A DNA stretch of 64,000 nt from Cladorrhinum sp. PSN259 (taxonomy: Eukaryota; Ascomycota; Sordariomycetes; Sordariales; Podosporaceae). Numbering within the stretch: position 1 is the first letter of the stretch; every line of letters starts with the position of its first letter. The stretch lies in assembly GCA_033725935.1 (NCBI GenBank), contig MU867148.1, positions 1-64,000 on the forward strand, in the 5' to 3' direction. Of this stretch, positions 41,232 to 52,175 are shown piece by piece. A model generated the notes under the pieces. It saw nothing but the letters and a program-made list of their open reading frames with translations, was not told where the DNA came from and did not search any database. The position numbers were made by a program, and so were the translations under genes.

Positions 41232-43649
41232 ATGAAGGCCACTCCTCTTATTATAAACTGGCATCACGACGAAGTTAACCCCTATCCGATCTATTCGGCC
41301 CATTTTCAACCAAATGGAAAAGGTCGTCTCGCGACGGGTGCTGGAGATAACACTGTGCGGGTAAGTAAGCTGGACGAGTTCGAAGCTCAGCAGCCATTTT
41401 GCTGACACTGTAAAAAGCTGTGGAGGGTAGAAGAAGATGGCGAGGACCGCCGAGTCGAATACCTAGCGACACTCGAAAAGCACACCCAAGCGGTCAATGT
41501 CGTCCGCTGGGCCCCCAAGGGTGAGCCAAACCACTTGCGATCGATTCCGATTACCACCTATTGACTCGTTTCCTAGGCGACATGCTGGCATCAGCCGGCG
41601 ACGATGGCAATGTGATACTGTGGGTTCCTACAGATGCCCCAATTCAAGCATTCGGAAAGGAGCCCTCTGAAGACAAAGAGAATTGGCGGGTGAAACATAT
41701 GTGTCGATCACTGGGCACTGAGATATACGACCTTGCGTGGTCTCCGGATGCGTCCTATTTTATTATTGGTAGTATGGACAATGTTGCCCGGATATATAAC
41801 GCAGCCAACGGTACGAAAATAGCCTACCTCTCCGTGCGAACGCTGTTTACTAACAGAATATGAAAGGTTCTCTTGTGCGCCAGATTGCCGAACACAGTCA
41901 CTATGTCCAAGGTGTTGCTTGGGATCCACTGAACGAATACATTGCGACACAGTCATCCGACCGCTCCGTTCATGTTTATTCTCTTAGGACAAAAGATGGC
42001 CAATACACGCTGAGCAGCAATGACGACAAGCCACCAAAGATCGCCAGCCATATCAGGGCTGACCTCCCAGCTCGCCGAATAAGCTCTCACAGCCCAGCAC
42101 CTCCTGAGCTTGGCTATCGATCAGTACTTGCGGCAGTTGATTCGGTACCAGGCGTCGCTGTGGGCTCACCAGTTCCCTCTGCCCCTGGCACTCCTACATC
42201 GATTGCCTTGCCCATGAACCCACCCAGTGTTATCAGCCACAGCCGCAGGTCTTCGTTCTCATCCAGGCGATCAGTATCCCCAGCCCCATCCATGCCTCTG
42301 CCAGCCGTGATGCCGATAGAAGCGTCGCCAAAGCCAAATACGAGTGGCAGCATGGGGATGAAGAATGCCAGCTTGTATGCGAATGAGACGCTGACCTCCT
42401 TCTTCCGGAGACTCAGTTTCACTCCAGACGGGAGTTTGCTCCTCACACCAGCTGGGCAGTACCAGACTCAGTTTCAAACTGAAGGGGGCAAGCCCACTTT
42501 TGAGGTAATCAATACTGTGTATATTTACACTCGAGGCGGGATCAATAAGCCTCCAATTGCACACCTCCCAGGTCACAAGAAACCGTCGGTTGCTGTTAGG
42601 TGCTCTCCAGTGGTGTATACTCTCAGACAGTCTCCACCTGTCACGAAGCATATCACCATCGACACTTCATCTGCCGAGGATACTATCCCGCCATTACCAG
42701 AGGCACTGACTAAGCCTTCACCAGCGCCTTCGGTTATGGAACCCCCTCCGCCGCCATCTATGAATGAGAACGGTAGTACCAACTCCAAATCCCTCAGTCT
42801 GGAGACTGGGGTGCAAGCGCCAGGGCCCAAAGCAGCGTTTGCGTTGCCCTACCGAATGGTCTATGCTGTTGCAACACAAGATTCTGTCTTGCTCTACGAT
42901 ACTCAACAACATACTCCAATTTGCATTGTGAGCAATCTTCATTGCGCCACTTTCACTGACCTTACTTGGTAAGAAAACTTTCATTTTGTGTTTTCAAGCT
43001 GCGGGCTAACCCGATTATTAGGTCATCCGATGGGCAGACTCTGTTGATATCATCATCAGATGGTTTCTGTTCGACCTTGTCGTTCCTCCCTGGTGAGCTT
43101 GGCACTGTGTACACCGGGGAGCTTGGCCCAGCCAAACCTCCAGGCACAACCTCCTCAAGCCAGAGCACGCCAGTGCCGACGCCCACCTCGGTGTTACCGC
43201 CTCCCTCGCCATTCCCGAACGGTTCGCATCACCGGCACCGGGACTCGACCAGCTCTATCACGGCACCATCACCACCTCCAGCATCATTTGTCAATCCAAG
43301 ACCTAGCTCCCCAGCAAGGTCTAGTTCTGCGTCATCTATAATTACCCAGGCTTCTACAATCCAACCTGGAGTGATTAGCAATCCTCCATTGATATCGGGC
43401 CAGGTTCCAAGCATAGCGGCGACGAACTCTGGCAAGGTTACCGGTGTGCCAATCACAACGCCGCCTGAAACACCTCGCGGCTCCTTTGCGGCATCAGGGG
43501 GTGTGAAGAGGGACACAGATCGGGCCGAGACTGAGGAGTCTGGAAGCCAACCGAAACGGAGGCGCATTGCCCCTACATTGGTGAGCAGCGGAACAGACAC
43601 AACAAATGGTGCAAGCGACGGGACCAAGAGCGAAGAACCGACGATTTAG
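41232..43649 (+). CDS. cac2: Chromatin assembly factor 1 subunit p60 (Cac2-like WD40 protein)
   Basis: The model is join(41232..41360,41418..41520,41577..41810,41867..42968,43022..43649), 731 aa. Five exons; branches such as TTACTAAC and GCTAACCC are visible. N-terminal WD40 repeats match CAF-1 p60: INWHHDEVNPYPIYSAHFQP, LATGAGDNTVRLWRV, LEKHTQAVNVVRWAPKGDML, ASAGDDGNVILW and HSHYVQGVAWDPLNEYIATQ. Further conserved blocks are SFFRRLSFTPDGSLLLTPAG and LPYRMVYAVATQDSVLLYDT. CAF-1 deposits H3-H4 onto newly replicated DNA through PCNA. Ser/Pro-rich inserts and a disordered C-terminus ending with a KRRR basic patch are fungal elaborations. HIRA-like proteins are related but lack this sequence pattern. 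Confidence 0.95.
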
Positions 43650-44479
43650 AAGGTTGTATCGGATCGCAGGAGGAGAACTCATTAGCAACTATCTCATATG
43701 TCACTGGGGATCAAGGCGTTTTTGGTATGGACTGTAAAAAGCGATGGGGGTATTAGTAAGGCAAGGGCTCTGATTTTCTTTCTCTGCAGCGGCCGGGCCG
43801 TCGGTTTTGCATTGGTGGTGTTAGCGAGGGAATTCATAAGCGTGTTCAACGGAGGGCGAAGTTTGTCGTCGTCACCACGATATTTGCAAATTAATGTTTT
43901 ATATGTGGACCTAGAATGTGCCCCAATTTGTATTGTATCTTAGCAGGAATGTCAGAAGGTTTGTTGTCTCCAGTCTCCGTGAGCTAGGCAGTGTGGGCAG
44001 TGAGGGGAATGTTTCAGATCGGCTTAAAGCGGTTCAAGGAAGGGATGGTGACTTTCGTAAATGGATGCTTTCTTTGTTAGACCAGGGGAGAGGGGCGGGG
44101 AAGCTTATCCAATCCAAGTATCAATGTCTTACTGATTAGTAGTGCCATGGTGCGGAGAACCTGGGGTAGGTGGGGAGAGGGATCTCGAGAAGCCGCCAAT
44201 TCCCGGCCAAGCGACCAGCTCCGCAACCGATTGCCCAATGTTCGGACGCCCGGTTATCTTATCACTTACACAACATACTTGAGCCGATAGATGCAGGTCA
44301 CCCGATCAGATACATCTAGTTCGGTTGGTGCTCCCTGGTTGTGAGTTTGTGTTTCTTATCACTTACTGGGTTACTTTCGTGTTTGAGCATTCTCTCATTC
44401 AAGTGAAACCTAAACTTCAACTCTCGATTATTATCTTTTACCTACTCGGCTGACCTGGGCTTTAACTTTAACGGTCAAG
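43650..44479. promoter_or_regulatory. cac2 3' region and amidase promoter
   Basis: 830 bp with no gene. The right part carries clustered GATA motifs, listed separately. Confidence 0.5.
44254..44436 (-). promoter_or_regulatory. Cluster of HGATAR (AreA/NIT2-type) sites upstream of the amidase
   Basis: Four TTATC[AT] (reverse GATAA) motifs lie at 44254, 44259, 44356 and 44431, the first two overlapping as TTATCTTATCA. CGATAG on the plus strand is at 44285. All fall within 230 bp of the amidase ATG at 44480. Paired GATA sites are how AreA/NIT2 activates nitrogen-catabolic genes such as fungal amidases. Function is inferred. Confidence 0.5.
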
Positions 44480-46320
44480 ATGGTGTTTTTACTCGATTAC
44501 CTCCATCATAGAAGGGATTGGTAAGTTTCTTTTTTCTTTCTTTTTTTTTCGATTCATCCTACCCTCTCTCTCATTTACTGACCGTATAAATGATAGCAAG
44601 TTCAAACAAGAACAACGCATCTCCCGCTTGGGCTCACTCCCCGCTGTTTACCACTCCCCTTTAACACAGGAGGATAAAGAAACCATCCACGCGCCTATCG
44701 AGTCCTTGGTATCTGCCGTTCAGAGCGGGACTACCTCCCCTATCAGTATCTTGCATACATACGGGAAAGTAGCTGTCAAGGCCCACAAGAGGACTAATTG
44801 CGTGACGGAGGTTTTGATTCCTTCCGCCGAGAAATGGGTTTCTTCTCCCGAGAAGGGTGGGTTGAATTTGAAGGGGCCATTGGCTGGTATTCCCGTCTCG
44901 CTAAAGGACACGATCGTTGTGGGCGGCTATGATACCACCGTCGGATACTCTTCTTTCGTGGGAAATGCGACACCCGAAGATGGGGCCATGGTTAGGCTGC
45001 TAAAAGATGCGGGTGCGGTGCCGTATGTCAAGACCAACTGTCCTATTACGTTGCTGAGTTTTGAGAGCGGGAACGATTTATGGGGACGGAGTGGGAATCC
45101 GTATAATGCCGCGTACAGTCCCGGTGGAAGTACGGGTGGTGAGAGTGCGCTGCTTGCGCTGGGCGGGAGGATAGGTGTGGGCAGTGATGTTGCCGGCAGT
45201 GTGAGGCTGCCTGCTCACTGGAGCGGGTGCTGGAGTTTGAGATGCAGCACGGGGAGGTGGCCAAAGGCTGGGATAAAGACTAGTATGCCTGGCCAAGAAG
45301 GGGTTCCGAGCGTTTATTCGCCTATGGCTAGAACCGGAAGAGATTTGACCTACTTCACTAGGGCGGTTGTTGGGATGAAGCCTTGGAAATATGATGCTAG
45401 TGTCGTTCCGCTTGAGTGGAGGGACGAGGTTTATGAGAAATATGCGGGGAAGAAGAAGAGGTTGAAGGTTGGTGTTTTGAGGAGTGATGGTGTTGTTGAG
45501 CCCAGTCCGGCTTGTGCGAGGGCGTTGGGTATGGTTGAGGAGGCTTTGAGGAAAAAAGGTCACAAGGTTGTTGATATCGTAGGGGCGCCGGATATGTATG
45601 AAGGATTGAAGTTGGCGAGCTTGTTGTTAAATGCGGATGGGTGTCAGATGTTTGAGTCGTTTAGGCGGTCTGGGGAATGGCTTGATTCGGGGGCAGCGCA
45701 GATGAGACGATTGGCGGGTCTTTGGAGTCCGCTGAGGTTTGTTTATTATCTCTGGATCAAGTATGTGAAAAGGGATGATGTCTGGGCCGGGCTGGTAAGG
45801 AATTGGCGTCCTCAGTCGGCGTTTGAGAACTGGAAGCTAGTGGCTCAGAGGGAGGCATACAGGACTCAGTGGTTTGAGTGGTGGAACCAGCAGCAGTTTG
45901 ATGTTATCATCAGCCCGCCGAATGCGACGCCTGCGCTGCCACTTGATGGAATGAAGGATGCCGTGAGTAGCTGCGGGTATACTTTCTTATTTAACTTGGT
46001 GAGTTCTGTGGCAAACTGTGATGGTTGAATTGTGCTAACCGTTTTTGTAGCTCGACTACTCAGCCGGAGTCTTTCCTGTCACGCATGTAGATAAAGAATT
46101 GGACAGGCTTCCTGAGACATTCAGTCTCAAGAAGCTGAACGCTGTTGCCAATGGCGCCTACAAGCACTACGACGCCGAGAAGATGCATGGACTGCCCGTT
46201 GGTGTTCAAGTGATTGGCCGACGTTTGGAAGAGGAGAAGGTCCTAGCTGTCATGCAGCGTATGGAGGATGCGTTGGGCAATAAAAGTTACAAATACTTTG
46301 ATGTTAGTGATCTGGATTAG
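44480..46320 (+). CDS. Amidase-signature family hydrolase (fungal acetamidase/general amidase type)
   Basis: The model is join(44480..44520,44597..45998,46051..46320), 570 aa. The amidase signature is complete: catalytic Lys in GIPVSLKDT, cis-Ser in SPGGSTGGESALLALGG, and nucleophile Ser in GSDVAGSVRLPA. Conserved FDVIISPPNATPALP and LPVGVQVIGRR follow. It hydrolyses amides to acid and ammonia, so it probably supplies nitrogen; the substrate cannot be told from sequence. The tiny first exon (MVFLLDYLHHRRD) is joined at TG|C and restores an ATG start, since the downstream frame otherwise begins with TTG. There is no signal peptide; likely cytosolic. GATA clusters upstream suggest nitrogen regulation. 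Confidence 0.93.
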
Positions 46321-46729
46321 ATAGATTGATGTGAATAAGATTAAGAGATGGGGTGGACATCCGTATTGCAGCAGATAAGAGTCAGCGTCTGACCAGTATT
46401 TTTGGGAATGGATATCAAATGAACCAATTTCAATATCATTCATACCAAGATGGCCTACAAATCATTCATTGTGCCAGTCTTCTTGTTTAGTTGAGCAGCG
46501 CCGACATCGGCCACCCGATTTCACTTCCGTGTAAGTATGCGCGCTGTGCGTTACTCTCTAACTACAAGCGGAAGGCATAGACGGGATGGGGGCAATCAAT
46601 AAGTTGTCCAATACCCCCGACATCTCGGGTACTTAAACCTTGCTATGGTCCTCTACCAAGGCCATAGTCAAAAGAGCTTCTCAACACTACCCACCTAGGT
46701 ACTAACTGTCGACCAAGAATACGTTCACA
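46321..46729. other. Intergenic, 409 bp
   Basis: Amidase 3' UTR and methyltransferase promoter. A CCACCTAGGTACTAA stretch lies just before the next start. No gene seen. Confidence 0.55.
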
Positions 46730-47786
46730 ATGGCCGAAGCAAAGGAAAACTGGACACCCGAAGTCATTCTACCTTTTCCCTCCTCCTTGACCTTGACTAA
46801 CCAGACCAGGTCTATCAAAACAACCTCTCTTTCGTCCCCAAGTATGCTTCCAAGATAATGGAATGGCTGGATCCTCAGCCTGACGACACAATCCTGGACC
46901 TTGGTTGTGGCGGTAGTTCGCTCCAATCCATCTCTTTAGCTGATACTAACATTCCATAGACGGAATCCTCGACGTCCAACTTGGCCAAACCCTGTCCCAA
47001 GGTACCGGTCACCTGCTCGGCATCGATAACTCACAGTCAATGATAGCGGCAGCAGAGAAGGCGGCCGAATCTTTTGGGCTGTCTGAGAAATGCAGATTTA
47101 AAGGTGCTTGCCTCCCCCTTACTCACTTACCATGACACTGACCGATTAAAAGTCCTGGATGCCGCTGCCGAGCTGGTCGCTGTAACAGGAGAGTTCTCCA
47201 AGGTTTTCTCATCCTCAGCAATGCACTGGATCCTTGCCTCGCCTGAATCTAGAGAACCTTTCTTCGCAGGAGTTCGGGACGCCCTGGTCCCTGGTGGAAC
47301 ATTTGTCTTTGAGATGGGTGGCATGGGTAACATTTCAGAGATGAGGGCTGCTGTTCTGAGTGCTGTTGGGAGAAGAGTTGGGTTGGAGAATATAAAGGAA
47401 CCGTGGTGGTTCCCCGATGAGGAGTGGGTCGAGGGGGTGATGGGTAAGGTTGGAGGCTTGGTGTTGGAGAGGGCTGAGAGGGAGTGGCGGTTGACCAAGT
47501 AAGTAGTGACTTTTACGGAGAACTATGATGATAACAAGAAGAGGCTGACGATGAATAACCTAACAGGGCAGACAAGGGCGGGGTGGGAGGATGGGTTAGG
47601 CTTGTTGGGGCCCAACTGTTTGACTTGATCGATGATGAGAAGGAAAGAGAGGCATGTGTCAGAGAAGTCATTGACGTGTTGGAGATTGTGTGTAAGCAAC
47701 CTGATGGGAGTTATGCGTTTACGTACGTCAGATTGAGGGTCGTGGCGAGAAAGTTGTCGAGATGTCCGCCGGAGCAATATCAGTAG
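46730..47786 (+). CDS. Class I SAM-dependent methyltransferase
   Basis: The model is join(46730..46762,46810..46912,46960..47103,47153..47498,47567..47786), 281 aa. Motif I ILDLGCGDG is created at the exon 2/3 junction, followed by GHLLGIDNSQSMIAAAEKAA (acidic ribose-binding Asp). FSKVFSSSAMHWI and VRDALVPGGTFVFEMGGMGN follow, the typical class I Rossmann order. It resembles trans-aconitate 2-methyltransferase/Tam-like proteins in the HWI and FEMGG stretches, but the substrate is not determinable. Five small exons in about 1 kb; introns 2 to 5 have normal donors. Intron 1 has an unusual GTCATT donor with a good TTGACTAACC branch. Confidence 0.85.
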
Positions 47787-48201
47787 ATGGTAAGTGAAAC
47801 TGGAATGACAAAAGAGATGATATTCACATGTCTGGTGTAAATAAATTAAAGTAGGGGATCTAAACCGCATCTGGAAATACTTTTCCGTAGAAACGTGATG
47901 AAACGCTGAATTGGGAGTGACGTACCCTCGCCAACTCACCAATGCAGGTGGTTCGAGCGGTTTTCTGGGGCTCTGGGGCCACAGAACGCTGATAACCATC
48001 GCTGCCCGATAACAAAGCAGGGGTCCGTCCGATTTTCCCGCCCCCCCTCCCACCTTGATGACTTTGTCCGACTCAACTCCCTCCCTCTGCCCGGCCCTGT
48101 AATATTATACAAAACCCCAACCACGCAACCCAAGCTCACCGACTGCTCGATAACAGCGGTTACACAAAGAGTTGGGATTTCACATCCACCACAATCATAA
48201 A
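47787..48201. other. Intergenic, 415 bp
   Basis: Tandem plus-strand genes on both sides. It contains the promoter of the DUF1776 gene. Nothing else recognised. Confidence 0.55.
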
Positions 48202-49880
48202 ATGCCTTCCCCAGAAGACCTGGTATGACTCCACTGATTTACCCCGCGGTTGCATAACTCTTGTGTGAAGAGCTCCCGTAGAGGTACATGGACTAACAGG
48301 GGGTATCCATATTTAGCTGGCCGCTGTGCCAAAGGAGATTCAAGACTATGCTTGTCAAGTTGCCGACTTCGTCAATGGATCTGTCGACCAAGTCGCCGGT
48401 GCCCTTAGAGATGTCCTCGCTACAGCAGAATGGGTTCCCGAACAGTTTCGCCCACCCCCACCCCCGCCCCCAGCCATCATCGCCGTTCCTGTAGGAGCTC
48501 TTGAGCGCTTCCAGAACTGGATCTCCAGACACAAGCTCATGACGGCCTTTGTTGTCCTAGCCACTGGCACAGTAGCATACAAGACATACGAGGCCAGTGT
48601 ATCAATTCGCAAGAAGCGACGGGCAAGAAGGTCTCGGACCGGAGGACGCGTTGAGGTCGTTGTTGTTGCTGGTTCCCCAGCTCTCCCACTGACACGGTCC
48701 CTTGCCTTGGACCTTGAGAGAAAAGGCTTCATTGTATTTGTCGTCTGCAACACCCATGATGAGGAGTTGATGGTACAGAACCTGGCACGACCAGATATCC
48801 GTCCTCTCGGAATCGACATCACTGATGTATGCCCCCCTCCGAGTTCTCCTCACAATGCTTGACTAACCACTATACACACAGCCCCCAAGCGCTGGCAGCT
48901 CGATCGATCACTTTGCTCGCTACCTCCAATCCCCTCATTCCGCCATTCCCAAAGGAGAAAAATACCACATCCGCCTCAAGTCTGTCATCCTCATCCCGTC
49001 GCTCAACTATACAACCTCACCGATTGCCACTATCCCCCCTTCCTCATTCGCCGATCTCTTCAACACCCACCTCCTACACCCAATCGTCACAATCCAGGCA
49101 TTCCTGCCACTCCTCACCACCCGTCTAGATACGACCGGGAAGAAGGAAATCACCGAGACGCCAGAAACTCGCAAGGACAAGTCCCCCAAGGTACTTGTCT
49201 TCACCCCCTCCATCATCCCATCCATCAACCCGCCATTCCACGCCCCTGAAGCAACAGTGTGTTCCGCCCTCTCAGCATTCACTGAGGTCTTGGCTGCCGA
49301 GTTGAGGCCACTACAAATCCCAGTGACGCACATTCAGCTCGGAACTTTTGATTTTTCAGGCTTCACTCCTGCCCAGCAACGGGTACAGCAAGCGCAGACC
49401 TTCCATGCAAGCGGAAGGCAACAACAGCTGCTTCTTGCTCCGGAGGCGGCCGAGACGCTCAACTGGCCAGATATGGCTAGACGGATATATGGACGCAATT
49501 TTGTCAACCAGTCGACCTCAGTCATCGCCCCAGGCAAGATCAGGGGGATCAGGGGTAGCTCATTGAAGGAGTTGCACAACGCCGTCTTTGATGTCATTGA
49601 TGGTTCCCTCACAAGTGGCACGGTGCGGGTTGGTCTTGGAGCGAGCGTGTATGGGTTCGTGGGCAAATGGGTGCCCAGAGGAGTGGTGGCGTACATGATG
49701 GGCATCCGGAAGGTGGATGAGTTGGCTACTTGGCAATCAAGTGCTCATGGTACCCCAAGGTCAGGAAGTCACAATGGTGGTGATGACGATGACCAAAAGA
49801 CTACAATCTCGGGAAGTGAATCATTCGTCACTGTTCCTCCTGCAGCGGATCACATCCCTGAGTCGAATGTTTGGAAATAA
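48202..49880 (+). CDS. DUF1776 protein, short-chain-dehydrogenase-like
   Basis: The model is join(48202..48222,48317..48826,48882..49880), 509 aa. The first exon is seven codons (MPSPEDL). Helical N-terminus, then a hydrophobic segment (LMTAFVVLATGTVAYKTYEA) that may anchor it in a membrane. Next comes a Rossmann-like region, VEVVVVAGSPALPLTRSLAL, with SDR-like order continuing to SALSAFTEVLAAELRPLQIP and VTHIQLGTFDFSG. The usual SDR TGxxxGxG is replaced by AGSPALPLT and the catalytic YxxxK is not evident, as in fungal DUF1776 proteins, so enzyme activity is doubtful. Ser/Asp-rich C-terminus. Function unknown in the family; probably an organelle-membrane protein, inferred from the hydrophobic segment. 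Confidence 0.85.
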
Positions 49881-50520
49881 GGATTCGATTAAATTTTGGG
49901 AAAGGATACCTGGGTAATAAAAAAATTAGGGATTAGAATTAGGATTGGGATTTTTGTTTTTGTTTTTGTCTTTGCTGAGAGGCTTCTCTGCTCTTTATTT
50001 TTTCCGCTTTACAACAAGTACATAACATAAACATTGACAATGAAAGCTCACGACTATGGAAATGGAATGGATAGACTGAGGAATAATATATATCATGATT
50101 CCTATTTCTTTTTAGGAGTTCGTAAATAATGACTTTCTGTGGTGTTGGTTTCTAGTAATAATCACACTTCTTCCTCCGTTCTCCTTGCCGCTTGACGTCG
50201 CTTCACCGAAAGCTTACACTACTTCGGCGAGCAGCCAATCAGAACACAGACAGCGGTGCCTCGGCTCAGCTCCCCTTCTGGTGCCTGCCCCGCGACAGTG
50301 TTATAAATGGACGGATAGAACCCGGTCTTTGGAGAAGATGTCGATGGAAGTCTATTTCCGAACTTGATTTAAATATCTTTTTGCCGTTACGTCCTGAAGC
50401 GATTTGTAAACCTCTTCTCTATTTGTTTAATTCGAGCCTTGTTACCGAACTTTGCAGCCACCAGCGCGTATCTGTTCTTTACCGAGTGCTTATTCATTTT
50501 TGACTCAAATCATATCAAAG
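49881..50520. other. Intergenic, 640 bp
   Basis: 3' region of the DUF1776 gene, with a TTTTTG-type repeat near 49951-49970, and promoter of the quinone oxidoreductase. A CCAATCA box sits near 50235. Confidence 0.5.
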
Positions 50521-51644
50521 ATGAGAGGCATTCAGCTGTCAGAGTATGTCAAGTCGGCCGATGAGCTCAAGGTCACTGAGCTGCCAGACCCGAAGCAGGG
50601 TCCGGATGACTATCTGATCGAGGTTCATTCTGCGGCGACAAACTTCTTTGATATTCTGCAGATTCAGGGCAAATACCAGTTACAACCTCGTACGAGTTTC
50701 TCTTTTCTCGCATGTTAGAATTTATATACTAATTGATTTTTTTACAGCATTCCCATGGGTATCGGGGGCCGAGTTTGCGGGAGTCGTGCTGGCTACGCCC
50801 CCAAACTCCAAGAACCCTAAATTCCCCGTCGGTTCCAAGGTTTTCGGGGCCACACAGGGCGCATACGCTACCAAATGTACCGCCAAGGAGGTGGCCATGC
50901 TGCCGGTGCCTAAGGGCTGGTCATTCACCCAAGCAGCTGGACTGTTCGTCACCGCCCCAACAAGCTACGGTGCACTTGTTGTGCGTGCTGGCATCAAGGC
51001 CGGTGACTATGTCCTCGTTCATGCCGCTGCTGGAGGTGTTGGCCTTGCTGCTGTTCAAAGTCTGTGATCTACCATGAACTGCACTTCCTGTCATCATACT
51101 GACCTTTTTTTTAGTTGCCAAAGCATATGGTGCAACCGTGATCGCCACGGCCGGTACAGCTCGCAAGCTCGAGGTAGCCAAGTCCTTTGGTGCCGACCAT
51201 GTGGTTGACTACCGGGACGAGAAGTGGCCCGAGATTGTCAAGAAATTGACACCGAAGGGCAAAGGTGTGGACATTGTCTATGACCCCGTCGGGATGGTGG
51301 ACAAGAGTACAAAGTGCACGGCCTGGAATGGTCGAATCCTCATTATTGGCTTTGCTGCCGGCACCATTGAGAAGGTCGCTATGAACAAGGTATTACTGAA
51401 GAACATCAGCCTCGTGGGTATCCATTGGGGCCAATATGCCGTTCATGAGAAGGAGACGGTAGTGACGGTCTGGCAAGGAATCATGAAGTTGATTGCTGAG
51501 GGGAAATTCAAGGGAACTGAGTTCACCGATCAGGAGTTTGTTGGGTTGGAGTCAGTTCCTGCTGCCTTGAAAGCATTGGGCAGTAGGGGCTCGTGGGGTA
51601 AAGTGGTCGTGAAGGTCCCTCAGGGGAACCAGGGCAAGCTGTAA
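50521..51644 (+). CDS. Quinone oxidoreductase-like MDR protein (zeta-crystallin type)
   Basis: The model is join(50521..50689,50748..51059,51115..51644), 336 aa. It is a zinc-free medium-chain dehydrogenase/reductase. Seen features: N-terminal GroES-like domain with SAATNFFDILQIQGKYQ, PFPWVSGAEFAGVV, then the nucleotide fold HAAAGGVGLAAVQIAKAYGA with AxxGxxG, and a WNGRILIIGFAAGTI stretch. No structural or catalytic zinc Cys pattern is present. These enzymes reduce quinones or enoyl compounds using NADPH, in cytosol or mitochondria. It closely resembles NADPH:quinone oxidoreductase 2-like/QORL2 proteins. It lies directly upstream of the thioredoxin reductase in the same orientation, 531 bp apart; any redox link is only suggestive. 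Confidence 0.92.
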
Positions 51645-52175
51645 ATGGATGTTAAGGATAATATATACTGCTCTCGTTTACAACCCCAACCCTTATCGCG
51701 GGAGTGGTCCCTGCAGATCAAAAGAACCCCGAACCCCTCCATTCCAATTTTCTGGGGAAGGCAACCCCACTGAAAATGGTCGATTGGAAGCACGTTCTGT
51801 AGCTTAGTAAAACGCGCCGTGAATCGGATTCCAAATACTCCGGAGCTTTTTTTCTGGCAGAATTAACAGGAAGAACCTCGAAGCCACAGCCCTGCGAATG
51901 CCTGTTGCCCCTTATTTTTTCTCGTAATATTTATAAATCCCGCTAGAACCTAGAATTGAGAGGCGCATAATCCCTATAAGCCCCCCCGCGTCCATCCCAC
52001 TCCCTCCCTCCGTCCTGCGCTCCGATCTACCCCACTACAAACCGTCAAACTGTTTTCCTCAGCCTTTAGACGCACCCTCCGCTCCGGCGCAGCTCCCGGT
52101 CTTTCATTTGCAGCTGCCGCAACCGCCTTCAGGAAGAACACTCCGGCGCAAAACGAGCTTCACAGCATCACAAAG
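51645..52175. other. Thioredoxin reductase promoter and leader
   Basis: 531 bp. From 51960 to 52175 the plus-strand frame of the reductase is open without an ATG and reads like a mitochondrial presequence (see finding). A Yap1-like element sits at 51804. Confidence 0.6.
51804..51810 (+). promoter_or_regulatory. Yap1-type element TTAGTAA upstream of thioredoxin reductase
   Basis: TTAGTAA is a canonical Yap1 response element (reverse of TTACTAA). It lies 366 bp before the ATG of a gene whose yeast counterpart TRR1 is a known Yap1 target. A CCCCT stress element follows at 51908. Functional use is inferred. Confidence 0.45.
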
